Assembly: GCF_025822605.1 (NCBI RefSeq)
Contig: NZ_JACKTY010000049.1
Span: 345,695-409,694 of the forward strand
DNA: 64,000 nt
DNA from: Mycolicibacterium komossense
GTDB taxonomy: Bacteria > Actinomycetota > Actinomycetes > Mycobacteriales > Mycobacteriaceae
Reading direction: 5' to 3'
Shown here: in pieces, positions 15,951-24,057 of the stretch
How positions within the stretch are numbered: the stretch's first letter is position 1
How the letters are laid out: the number at the start of each line of letters is the position of its first letter
Notes under the pieces: generated by a model
Databases searched by the model: none
What the model saw: the letters and a program-made list of their open reading frames with translations, nothing else
What the model was told of the DNA's origin: nothing
Translations under genes and position numbers: made by a program

Positions 15951-16708
15951 TGAGTGCGCAGGGTGGTAACGGGCCGCGCTTCGCGGCTGTGCCGCTCGAC
16001 GGTGGTGGCACCACGGTCGGGGAGTGGCTGGCGGGTGACCGGCCGCCGCCGTTGGACACCACTGGCTGTCGCCGTCTGATCGTCGTCGGTGCCCACCCCG
16101 ACGACGAGACCCTCGGCTTCGGGGGGACGTCAGCCCAGTTCGCGGCCGCGGGAGTCGAGGTCCAGGTGGTTTCGGCCACCGACGGAGGCGCCGCCTACCC
16201 GCGGATGTCGGTGTTCGACCGGATCCGCCTGGAGCGCACTCGTCGCAGCGAATTGATCAAGGCGACAAGCAGTCTCGGGCTCAGCGCACCGATCTTCCTC
16301 GGCTTGCCCGACGGTGCGGTGAACGAGCACGAAGACACCCTGACCGATCAGCTGGTGGAGATCCTCGACGGAGCGGCCAGTGATACCTGGCTGGCGGCCA
16401 CTTGGCGCGGCGACGGGCACCCTGATCACGAGGCCGTCGGGCGGGCCGCCGCCGCGGCCGTCACCCACAGCGGCGCGACACTGCTGGAGTACCCGGTGTG
16501 GATGTGGCATTGGGCCACTCCCGGTGATCCCGACGTACCGTGGGACCGGGCCTACGCGGTGCACCTGGACCGTTCTGCTCTCGGCCGCAAGCAGCATGCG
16601 GCGCAGTGCTTTCGGAGCCAGTTCGAGTCGACGGCGACGCAGCCGGCACCTCTGCCGCCGTTTGTGTTGCGCAGGTTGTTGGCAGTGGGCGAGGTGGTGT
16701 TCCGGTGA
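15947..16708 (+). CDS. PIG-L/LmbE-family N-deacetylase
   Basis: 253 residues from GTG 15947 (ATG 15950 equally possible). The zinc-site motif is clear: VVGAHPDDETLGFGGT, followed by ATDGGAAYP and the second ligand region WRGDGHPDHEAVGRAA. This family removes acetyl groups from N-acetylglucosamine-type residues (for example MshB, Mca). Here it is tied to a glycosyltransferase, an acyl-CoA dehydrogenase-like protein and a methyltransferase by four-base overlaps, so it probably acts on the same unknown amino-sugar product. Confidence 0.9.
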   Translation: MMSAQGGNGPRFAAVPLDGGGTTVGEWLAGDRPPPLDTTGCRRLIVVGAHPDDETLGFGGTSAQFAAAGVEVQVVSATDGGAAYPRMSVFDRIRLERTRRSELIKATSSLGLSAPIFLGLPDGAVNEHEDTLTDQLVEILDGAASDTWLAATWRGDGHPDHEAVGRAAAAAVTHSGATLLEYPVWMWHWATPGDPDVPWDRAYAVHLDRSALGRKQHAAQCFRSQFESTATQPAPLPPFVLRRLLAVGEVVFR

Positions 16709-17325
16709 CCGCCCGCCTGCCCGACACGTACTTCGACCAGATATATGCCGACCGCGCCGATCCTTGGGATTTGGCGACCCGCTGGTACGAGCAGCGCAAG
16801 TACGCGATCACGTTGGCATTGCTTCCTGACCGGCGTTACCGGCACGCATTTGAACCGGGCTGTTCGATCGGTACCCTGACCGAACTGCTGGTGCAGCGCT
16901 GCGATCACGTGACCGCGATCGATATCGCCGAGGCCGCACTGGCCAGTGCGGCGGACCGCCTTGACGCTGCGGGGTGCCGCGGCCAGGTGACGCTGAGCCG
17001 TTCAGCGCTGGATGCGCCATGGCCCGCGGAACCGTTCGACCTGGTGGTGCTCAGCGAGGTCGGCTACTACCTCGATGCCGAGTTGCTGGCCGAGGTGCTA
17101 CGCCGGGAATGTGCCCGGCTGCCCGGGGTGACTCTCGTCGCGGCGCACTGGCGGCACGACGTGGCCGACTATCCACTCACCGGTGACGAGGTTCACGACA
17201 TCATCGCCGCGACGCCGGGTTTGGTGTCACTGGGCCGCTATCGCGACGACGACGTCGTTGTCGAAGTCTTCAGCGCCGACGGCGCCTCGGTGGCTGCCCG
17301 CGAGGGTGTGCCCGGCGCTCGGTGA
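16705..17325 (+). CDS. NodS-like SAM-dependent methyltransferase
   Basis: 206 residues from GTG 16705 (GTGA overlap). The N-terminus YFDQIYADRADPWDLATRWYE is the hallmark of NodS-type methyltransferases; motif I is AFEPGCSIGTLTELL and the acidic strand-2 end is VTAIDIAEAAL. Later FDLVVLSEVGYYL is motif II. NodS N-methylates a deacetylated glucosamine in Nod-factor synthesis, which pairs logically with the PIG-L deacetylase immediately upstream. Last gene of the operon, followed by a long inverted repeat. Confidence 0.88.
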   Translation: MTARLPDTYFDQIYADRADPWDLATRWYEQRKYAITLALLPDRRYRHAFEPGCSIGTLTELLVQRCDHVTAIDIAEAALASAADRLDAAGCRGQVTLSRSALDAPWPAEPFDLVVLSEVGYYLDAELLAEVLRRECARLPGVTLVAAHWRHDVADYPLTGDEVHDIIAATPGLVSLGRYRDDDVVVEVFSADGASVAAREGVPGAR

Positions 17326-17364
17326 TGACAGTCAGACGGAACGCGCAGGGAGCACCGTGACATG

Positions 17365-17440
17365 TGCCCGCCTCTGAGCGAATCATCAGAGACTCACGCG
17401 CAATTCGCTGGTAGATGGGCAATTCGCTCAGAGGCGGGCA
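17365..17440. terminator. Long inverted repeat, probable bidirectional terminator
   Basis: A perfect 19-base inverted repeat (TGCCCGCCTCTGAGCGAAT at 17365-17383; its complement at 17422-17440) around a 38-base loop. The loop contains two copies of GCAATTCGCT. It lies between convergent genes (methyltransferase stop 17325, fadD8 stop 17607). No T-run follows, so it may be a factor-assisted terminator or a mobile palindrome. Confidence 0.55.
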
Positions 17441-17470
17441 GAACGGTCAGTAGTGTCCCCCCGGCGGCCG

Positions 17471-17619
17471 CGCATCGGTCAGCCGACGGCGTTTAGTTTG
17501 TCGGCTTCCTCAGCCCGGCCTCGTCCCTCGGCGGCGCATCGGTCAGCCGACGGCGTTTAGTTTGTCGGCTTCCTCAGCCCGGCCTCGTCCCTCGGCCGCG
17601 CATCGGTCAGCCGACGGCT
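17471..17619. repeat. 64-bp tandem repeat (2.3 copies) overlapping the fadD8 3' end
   Basis: Units begin CGCATCGGTCAGCCGACGGC at 17471, 17535 and 17599 (exact 64-bp period). The third, partial copy contains the fadD8 stop codon and last codons; the two full copies lie downstream. Each full unit can fold a GCCGAC/GTCGGC hairpin. The first two units differ by only a base or so, pointing to a recent duplication. Confidence 0.85.
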
Positions 17620-19229
17620 CGCCCGGCACCTTCCCAGAACCTTGCCCGCACCGCTTTCTTGTCGGGTTTCCCGAGCCCGGTCACCGGCAGCGCATCGACG
17701 ATGAAGACCTGTTTCGGGACCTGCACCGAACCCTTGCGTTCCTTGACCGATGCCTGGATCTCGGCGGTCAGCGTCGCGACGGCAGCCTCGTCACTTGCGG
17801 CATCCCCGCGCAGCACCACGACGGCGGTGACGGTTTCGCCCCACTTGTCGTCGGGGGTGCCGACGACGCAGACCTGCGCCACCGAAGGGTGTTCGGCAAC
17901 AACGTCTTCGACCTCACGCGGGTAGACATTGAAGCCGCCGGTGACGATCATGTCCTTGACCCGGTCGACGATGAACCAGTAGCCGTCCTCGTCCTCGCGG
18001 GCCATATCCCCGGTCCGCAGCCACCCGTCTTTGAACGTCTCGGCGGTCTGTTGCGGCAACTGCCAGTAGCCGCCGGAGAGCAAGGGGCCCGAGACGCACA
18101 CCTCGCCGACCTCACCCTGCGGCACGGCGTTGCCCTCGGCATCGAGCAGTTCGCAACGGGCGAACAGCGTCGGACGCCCACACGAGGTCAACCGTTTCTC
18201 GTCGTGGTCCTTCTTGCCCAGGTACGAGATCGCCATCGGCGCCTCGGACTGGCCGTAGTTCTGCGCGAAGATCTGGCCGAACCGGTCGATGGCCTCGGCC
18301 AGCCGCACCGGGTTGATTGCGGAGGCCCCGTAGTAGACCGTCTCCAGCGACGACAGGTCCCGGGTCCGCGAATCCGGGTGATCCATCAGGGCGTACAGCA
18401 TCGCGGGCACCACGAACGTCGCGGTGATCTTGTTCTCCTCGATGTAGGCCAGCGCGGCGCCCGGGTCGAACTTCGCCATCACGTGCATCTCGCCGCCCTT
18501 GATCAGGGTGGGGAGGAAGTAGGCGGCGCCCGCGTGCGAGAGCGGGGTGAGCATCAGGAACTTCGGGCTCTCGGGCCACTCCCATTCGGCGAGCTGGATC
18601 GTCGTCATGGTGGTGGTGGCCTGGCTCGTCATCATGACGCCCTTGGGCTTGCCGGTGGTGCCCCCGGTGTAGGACAGCCCGTTGACGTGGTCGGGCGAGA
18701 GATTGGCCGCGGTCAACGGCTTCGGCTCGTACTTCTCCGCCTCGGCGGTCAGGTCGACGACCTCTGATCCCGCGGCCGCTGCCGCGCTGGCGAGTTCGGC
18801 AGGAACCGGTCCGATCGTGAGCACCTGCTTGAGGGTGTCCACCTTGTCCAGCAAGCCGATGGCCCGCTCGACGAACATCGGATTGGGATCGATGATCAGC
18901 GTGGTCGACCCCGAGTCCGACAGCACATACGCGTGATCGTCCAGCGAGCCCAGTGGGTGCAGCGCCAGTCGGCGGTAACCCTGGGTCTGGCCGGCGCTGG
19001 TGATCATCAGCACCTCGGGTCGGTTGAGCGAGAGTAACCCCGACGTCTCGCCCGAACCGGCTCCGAGCCCCTCGAAGGCCTGGATGTACTGGCTGATCTT
19101 GGCGGCCAGCTGTCCGCCGGTCAGCGTCGTCTCGCCCAGATGCAGGACCGGCTTGTCCTTGTGCCGTTTGAGAGCACCGATCAGCAGGTGGCCGGAGTGG
19201 ACGGGGTGGCGCAGCAGGTCATCACTCAT
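17607..19229 (-). CDS. fadD8: Fatty-acid--CoA/AMP ligase (FadD8-like)
   Basis: 540 residues from ATG 19229 (MSDDLLRHPVHSG). ANL-superfamily motifs: GLSYTGGTTGKPKGVMM (phosphate loop), ETVYYGASAINP, NYGQSEAPMAIS, the TGD hinge WLRTGDMAREDEDGYWFIVDR, and VTGGFNVYPREVEDV before the C-terminal domain with the acyl-adenylate Lys in TGLGKPDKKAVRARF. It would activate a carboxylic acid with ATP and CoA. In M. tuberculosis fadD8 (Rv0551c) sits at the same place among men genes. The 3' end is involved in a 64-bp tandem duplication. Confidence 0.88.
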   Translation of the reverse strand: MSDDLLRHPVHSGHLLIGALKRHKDKPVLHLGETTLTGGQLAAKISQYIQAFEGLGAGSGETSGLLSLNRPEVLMITSAGQTQGYRRLALHPLGSLDDHAYVLSDSGSTTLIIDPNPMFVERAIGLLDKVDTLKQVLTIGPVPAELASAAAAAGSEVVDLTAEAEKYEPKPLTAANLSPDHVNGLSYTGGTTGKPKGVMMTSQATTTMTTIQLAEWEWPESPKFLMLTPLSHAGAAYFLPTLIKGGEMHVMAKFDPGAALAYIEENKITATFVVPAMLYALMDHPDSRTRDLSSLETVYYGASAINPVRLAEAIDRFGQIFAQNYGQSEAPMAISYLGKKDHDEKRLTSCGRPTLFARCELLDAEGNAVPQGEVGEVCVSGPLLSGGYWQLPQQTAETFKDGWLRTGDMAREDEDGYWFIVDRVKDMIVTGGFNVYPREVEDVVAEHPSVAQVCVVGTPDDKWGETVTAVVVLRGDAASDEAAVATLTAEIQASVKERKGSVQVPKQVFIVDALPVTGLGKPDKKAVRARFWEGAGRAVG

Positions 19230-19292
19230 GACAGCCACACTAGAACGTGTTGCAGTTTTAGTCAGCAAGCGGCCCAAACTCAGCGGCGACGG

Positions 19293-19709
19293 TTACTTCT
19301 CCTGCTCGTTACGCCACTTCCTCTCCTTCTGCACATACTCGTTGTCCTGCGGAAACTCCTCGATCGTCGGGATCCGGCGCACTTCGAGCTTCACGCCGGG
19401 GCCGAGTGGGCACTTCGTGGCCCACCTCGCGGCGTCTTCCCTGGAGGCGACGTCGATGATCCAGAACCCGTTGAACAGTGCGGCCTTCTCGCCGTAGGCG
19501 CCGTCGGTCACGGTCGGCGGGTCGGTGTCGAAATCGAGGACGAAGCCGCCGTCCTCGGGCGGCGCCAGACCCTCGCCGGAGACCATTGCGCCGGCGGCGA
19601 TCAGCTCGTCGTTGTAGCGGCCCATCGTGGTGAGCATCTCGTCGAACGGGATGTCCTTGGACGCTTCCTCGGCTGCGTCGGTGGTCCGCATGATCATCAT
19701 GTAGCGCAT
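19293..19709 (-). CDS. YCII-related (DGPF) protein
   Basis: 138 residues from ATG 19709, with AGGAGA upstream. The beginning MRYMMIMRTTD and the segment MGRYNDELIAAGAM, then GEGLAPPEDGG, match the YCII/DGPF domain (dimeric ferredoxin-like fold); the ending FWIIDVASREDAARWATKCP is also characteristic. Family members are often linked to ECF sigma factors; none is seen here. Function unknown. Confidence 0.85.
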   Translation of the reverse strand: MRYMMIMRTTDAAEEASKDIPFDEMLTTMGRYNDELIAAGAMVSGEGLAPPEDGGFVLDFDTDPPTVTDGAYGEKAALFNGFWIIDVASREDAARWATKCPLGPGVKLEVRRIPTIEEFPQDNEYVQKERKWRNEQEK

Positions 19710-19763
19710 CGGTGTCTCCTCAGGTCGGGTCTCGCTCATACAGACACCGGGCCGGCCGTTAAC

Positions 19764-22448
19764 TCATCGCTGGCTGCTCAACGCTCGTCGGGCATAGGCG
19801 CGGACATCGGCGTCACCGTCGTCCAGCGCGCCGGTCAGCGTGTCGCGGGCGGCGCTCTCCGATGCCGCCCACCGGGTCAACGTCAGTACCGCGGCCTTGC
19901 GGACGTCCAGGTGCGGATCGGCCAATGCACGTGACAGCGACGGCACTGCGGCCGACGGCGTCGCACCGGCCAGGGCGCGAACGGCGCCCTGGCGTACCTG
20001 CCACGCCGACTCGGTCAACGCCTGCTCGACGGCACCGAGGTCGGGCTCACCGCAGCCGACGTCGCCCAGCGCCGCCAGGGCGGCCGCGCGTACCAGCGGA
20101 TCCGGATCGGCGACCAGCTTGCGGACCACCTCGATCCCGTCGCGCAGGGTGCCGAGCCCGTTGGCCACGGCGATCCGGACCTCCCGGTTGTCGTCGGACA
20201 CCGCGGCCGCAACACCGACGCCGTCATCGACTGAGACCAGCGCCCGCACGGCCTCGATCCGCACCCGATGGTCGCGGTCGCGCAGCGCGGTCCGGTACAG
20301 CCCGGCCTCACCCACCTTGCGCGCGCTGAGGAGGTAGACGACGCCCCCGCGCACCACGGGATCGGGGGACTCGAGCAGCGCGGTCGCCGACGCGGGGTCG
20401 GGCAGCACTTCGACGAGTTCCCGGATACCGTCGGCCGCGACCCGCCGCACCGAGCCGTCCTCATCGGACAGCGCCGCGATCAGAGCGGGACCCCAACCGT
20501 CGCAGAGTGATTCGGTGAGGGCATCGACTGCGGTGCGCCGCACCCCGGCATTCGGGTCGGACAGAAACTCGGCGAGCTGCTCGATAGTGGGCGCCTCGAG
20601 CGCCAAGACGGCCGCGATCCGGGGGGACGGCGGTTCGGTGACCGCGGCCGCCGTGACGCGCGATGAGGCGGTGGCCGGCGCCTTTCCGGCGACCGCGGCG
20701 GGTTCCGTCACCGGGATGACGGTGTCATCGGCCGACGGCAGGTCGTCGAGCCCCGGCACCGGCACGAAATACGGTGCGACCGGGCGCTTCAGGAATTCCA
20801 TGCCGCCGGCTGAGGTCTTGCGCAGGTTGAGGTGATAGCGCCAGTTCACGTCGTCGCGCTGGGGCAGATCGGACCGTTCGTGGTAGAGCCCCCACCGTGA
20901 TTCGGTGCGGGTGAGCGACGACCGTGCCGCCATCTCGGCGCAGTCCCGGATGAACGTCACCTCGAGTGCACGCATCAACTCATGTGGTGTGCGGGCACCG
21001 ATCCCGGCGACCTCGTCACGCATCCGCTCGAAGGTCTGGACCGCCAGCGACAACTTGGCCGCGGTCTTCGGTGGCGCCACGTAGTCGTTGACGAACCTGC
21101 GCAGCTTGTACTCGACCTGCGGTTGCGGCGGGCCATCCGGCTGACGCAGCGGACGGTAGATGAGCTCGTGGGCCTCCGCGATCTGATCCTCGGGAAGATG
21201 TTGCGGGGCTGTGACTTCGGCCAAAGTGGAGGCAGCGTGGCTACCTGCGAGATCACCGTAGACGAACGCGCCGATCATGTAGTTGTGCGGCACGCAGGCC
21301 AGATCGCCGGCGGCGTACAACCCGGGCACCGTCGTGCGGGCGTTCTCGTCGACCCAGACACCGGACGCGGAATGCCCACTACACAAACCGATTTCGGAGA
21401 TGTGCATCTCGATATCGTGAGTCCGGTAGTCGTGCCCGCGGTTGGCATGGAAGGTGCCGCGGGTCGGGCGCTCGGTGGTGTGCAGGATGTTCTCCAACGC
21501 GGTCAGCGTCTCGTCGGGCAGATGGCTGACCTTGAGGTAGATGGGTCCGCGGGCCGATTCGATCTCGTTCTTGACCTCGGTCATCATCGCACCCGACCAG
21601 TAGTCGGAGTCGACGAAGCGTTCGCCCTTGGCGTTGACCTGGTATCCACCAAAGGGGTTGGCCACATAGGCGCAGGCCGGCCCGTTGTAGTCCTTGATCA
21701 GCGGGTTGATCTGGAAGCATTCGATACCGGACAGTTCGGCGCCTGCGTGATAGGCCATCGAATAGCCGTCACCGGCATTGGTCGGGTTTTCGTAGGTGCC
21801 GTACAGGTAGCCGGATGCGGGCAGACCGAGGCGGCCGCACGGCCCGGTGGCGAGGATCACGGCCTTCGCCCCGACGACGACGAACTCCCCGGTGCGGCTG
21901 TTGAGCGCGGCCGCTCCGACCGCCCGGCCGTCTTCGGTGAGGACGCGCACCGGCATCAGCCGGTTCTCGATCTGGATCTTCTCGCGCATCGAGCGCTGGC
22001 GCAGCACCCGGTAGAGCGCCTTCTTGACGTCCTTGCCCTCGGGCATGGGCAGCACATAGGAACCCGAACGGTGCACCCGGCGCACCGCGTAGTCGCCGTG
22101 CTCGTCCTTTTCGAACTTGACGCCGTAACGCTCCAACCGCTGCACCATCGCGAAGCCGCGAGTGGCGGTCTGATAGATGGTGCGCTGGTTGACGATTCCG
22201 TCGTTGGCGCGGGTGATCTCGGCGACGTAATCCTCGGGTTCGGCCTTACCGGGGATGACGGCATTGTTGACACCGTCCATACCCATTGCCAGTGCGCCGG
22301 AGTGCCGCACGTGGGCCTTCTCCAGCAGCAGCACCTGGGCGCCCTGTTCGGCCGCGGACAGCGCGGCCATCGTCCCCGCGGTGCCTCCGCCGATCACCAG
22401 CACGTCGCAGTCCAGCCGGATCGCGGCGCCGCGTTCGGGAATCTCCAT
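19764..22448 (-). CDS. AprA/fumarate-reductase-type FAD protein fused to HEAT repeats
   Basis: 894 residues. Residues 14-600 are a flavoprotein of the succinate dehydrogenase/fumarate reductase/adenylylsulfate reductase family: FAD motif VLVIGGGTAGTMAAL, LEKAHVRHSGALAMGMDGVNN, and the late FAD loop TVPGLYAAGDLACVPHNY; the C-terminal helical domain follows with MAARSSLTRTESRWGLYHER. Beyond about residue 635 there are around eight HEAT/PBS-lyase-like repeats (for example SDPNAGVRRTAVDAL, DEDGSVRRVAADGI, ADPDPLVRAAALAAL). A proline/alanine-rich linker joins the two. Last gene of the operon with the ferredoxin gene at 25510; the ferredoxin is the likely electron partner, as in AprAB. The substrate is unknown; an organosulfur compound is a reasonable guess from the importer type. 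Confidence 0.88.
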   Translation of the reverse strand: MEIPERGAAIRLDCDVLVIGGGTAGTMAALSAAEQGAQVLLLEKAHVRHSGALAMGMDGVNNAVIPGKAEPEDYVAEITRANDGIVNQRTIYQTATRGFAMVQRLERYGVKFEKDEHGDYAVRRVHRSGSYVLPMPEGKDVKKALYRVLRQRSMREKIQIENRLMPVRVLTEDGRAVGAAALNSRTGEFVVVGAKAVILATGPCGRLGLPASGYLYGTYENPTNAGDGYSMAYHAGAELSGIECFQINPLIKDYNGPACAYVANPFGGYQVNAKGERFVDSDYWSGAMMTEVKNEIESARGPIYLKVSHLPDETLTALENILHTTERPTRGTFHANRGHDYRTHDIEMHISEIGLCSGHSASGVWVDENARTTVPGLYAAGDLACVPHNYMIGAFVYGDLAGSHAASTLAEVTAPQHLPEDQIAEAHELIYRPLRQPDGPPQPQVEYKLRRFVNDYVAPPKTAAKLSLAVQTFERMRDEVAGIGARTPHELMRALEVTFIRDCAEMAARSSLTRTESRWGLYHERSDLPQRDDVNWRYHLNLRKTSAGGMEFLKRPVAPYFVPVPGLDDLPSADDTVIPVTEPAAVAGKAPATASSRVTAAAVTEPPSPRIAAVLALEAPTIEQLAEFLSDPNAGVRRTAVDALTESLCDGWGPALIAALSDEDGSVRRVAADGIRELVEVLPDPASATALLESPDPVVRGGVVYLLSARKVGEAGLYRTALRDRDHRVRIEAVRALVSVDDGVGVAAAVSDDNREVRIAVANGLGTLRDGIEVVRKLVADPDPLVRAAALAALGDVGCGEPDLGAVEQALTESAWQVRQGAVRALAGATPSAAVPSLSRALADPHLDVRKAAVLTLTRWAASESAARDTLTGALDDGDADVRAYARRALSSQR

Positions 22449-23194
22449 CAGCTGATCAGCTCCGTATTATCAAGGGCAGCAAGGATTTCTGCCCGCAGTG
22501 CGGTGCGCTCGCTATCGGGGGAGCGCGGGGTGGGCACGTCGACGAGGGCCCGCAGCGGCTGCCCGGCCCGGCCGAGGACCGCCACGCGGTCGCCGAGCCG
22601 CAGCGCCTCGTCGACGTCGTGGGTGACGAACACGATCGTCGTCGGATGGGTGCGCCAGGTCTCGATGAGCAGGCGCTGCATGCTGGTGCGGGTCTGGGCG
22701 TCCAGGGCCCCGAACGGTTCGTCCATCATCACCGCGCGGGGATTACCCGCCAGCCCCCGGGCTAGTTGCACGCGCTGCCGCATCCCGCCGGACAGGCTCT
22801 TGGGCAGATAGTCCTCAAACCCGGTCAGCCCGACATCGGCGATCCAGCGCAGCGCCTCGGCGCGCCGGCCCGCTCGCGGCAGACCGGCCAGCTTCAGGGC
22901 CAATTCCACATTGGAACGCACTGTGCGCCAGGGCAACAGCGCGCTGTCCTGGAACACCATGGCGCGGTCGCGCGAGGTCGTCGTGACCGGATCACCGTCG
23001 GCCAGGATCTGCCCGGAATCCTGGCGCAGCAGTCCGGCCAGCGCTCGCAGCACCGTCGACTTTCCGCAGCCTGACGGCCCGGTGAGCACCATGATTTCGC
23101 CGGGCCGCACCGTGAGGTCGAGCCGGTTCACCACCGGTGCACCGCCATAACTGAGCACCAGATCGCTGACGGTCAGACTCATTCCGGCGGTCAT
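22448..23194 (-). CDS. ABC transporter ATP-binding protein (nitrate/sulfonate/taurine type)
   Basis: 248 residues from ATG 23194, overlapping the permease stop (ATGA) and followed by the flavoprotein with another ATGA overlap. Walker A LTGPSGCGKSTVLRAL, Q-loop MVFQDSALLPW, signature KSLSGGMRQRVQLARGLA, Walker B RAVMMDEPFGALDAQTR and the switch His in VFVTHDVDEAL are all intact. It energises the importer formed with the permease and lipoprotein encoded upstream. Confidence 0.95.
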   Translation of the reverse strand: MTAGMSLTVSDLVLSYGGAPVVNRLDLTVRPGEIMVLTGPSGCGKSTVLRALAGLLRQDSGQILADGDPVTTTSRDRAMVFQDSALLPWRTVRSNVELALKLAGLPRAGRRAEALRWIADVGLTGFEDYLPKSLSGGMRQRVQLARGLAGNPRAVMMDEPFGALDAQTRTSMQRLLIETWRTHPTTIVFVTHDVDEALRLGDRVAVLGRAGQPLRALVDVPTPRSPDSERTALRAEILAALDNTELIS

Positions 23195-24057
23195 CGGGCG
23201 TTCTCCCCACCGCGGGGCAGCCAGCGGGTCGCGCGTCTGCCGATGACTTCGACGGCCGCCGACGTCGCGAAACCCAGCACCCCGATGGTGATGATGCCGA
23301 CGAACACCTCCGGGTAGGCCAGCACGGTGTAGGCCTGCCAGGTGCGGTAGCCGACGCCCAAGCGGCCCGAGATCATCTCGGCGGAGATCACGCAGATCCA
23401 CGCCACCCCGATCCCCACCGACAACCCGCCGAACACACCGGGCTGAATTCCGGGCAGCACCACGCGGATCAGGACGTCCCAGCGTGAGCCGCCGAGCGTG
23501 CGCACCGAGTCCTCCCAGATGGTGGGCAGCGCGCGCACGGCGTGGCGAGTGCTGACCATGATCGGGAAGTACGCGGCCAGGAACGTGATGAAGACGATGC
23601 CCGCTTCGTCGCTGGGGAACAGCAGGATCGCCACCGGGACGATGGCGATCGCCGGGATGGGCCGCGTCAGCTCGGTCAGCGGGCCGAGCACAGTGGCGAA
23701 CGCTGTCGAGCGGCCGAGCAGGATGCCTGTCACCACCCCGATGACCGCCGCCAGCGCGAAGCCGGTCAGGATCCGGATCAGCGACTGCCCGAGGTCGAGC
23801 CAATACTCCTGGGCGCCAACACGTCTACCGAACGCACCCGCGATCTCGGTCACCGTCGGCAGCGTGTCGAATCGCAGCCACAGCCGGACATGGTTTGCGG
23901 TCAGCACCTGCCACAACGCGATGGCCGCCGCGACGGACGTGAGCCGCACCGTCCAGGCGCGCCACGGCCGCCACCGCCCCCGCGGTCCCGCTGCCACCCT
24001 CGAAGTGGCGACCCCGGCGGCGACCGGGCCGGCGAGAACCGCCGGTTGCGTGGTCAT
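23191..24057 (-). CDS. ABC transporter permease (SsuC/TauC-like)
   Basis: 288 residues from ATG 24057, overlapping the stop of the binding-protein gene. Six membrane helices after a long basic cytoplasmic N-terminus (RVAAGPRGRWRPWR). The EAA-type coupling loop is VRTLGGSRWDVLIRVVLPGIQPGVFGG (key residues TLGGS, VLPG, PG). It is of the binding-protein-dependent transport family used for nitrate, sulfonates, taurine and thiamine precursors. Forms the channel of the importer. Confidence 0.93.
   Translation of the reverse strand: MTTQPAVLAGPVAAGVATSRVAAGPRGRWRPWRAWTVRLTSVAAAIALWQVLTANHVRLWLRFDTLPTVTEIAGAFGRRVGAQEYWLDLGQSLIRILTGFALAAVIGVVTGILLGRSTAFATVLGPLTELTRPIPAIAIVPVAILLFPSDEAGIVFITFLAAYFPIMVSTRHAVRALPTIWEDSVRTLGGSRWDVLIRVVLPGIQPGVFGGLSVGIGVAWICVISAEMISGRLGVGYRTWQAYTVLAYPEVFVGIITIGVLGFATSAAVEVIGRRATRWLPRGGENAR

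Noticed and set aside
17471..17619. 64-bp tandem repeat as a CRISPR array
   Set aside because: Units follow each other without spacers and overlap the fadD8 end; it is a simple tandem duplication.
20982..22811. 609-residue plus-strand frame
   Set aside because: Antisense to the AprA-like flavoprotein and ABC ATPase; no domain signature in its translation, and the minus-strand genes are certain.
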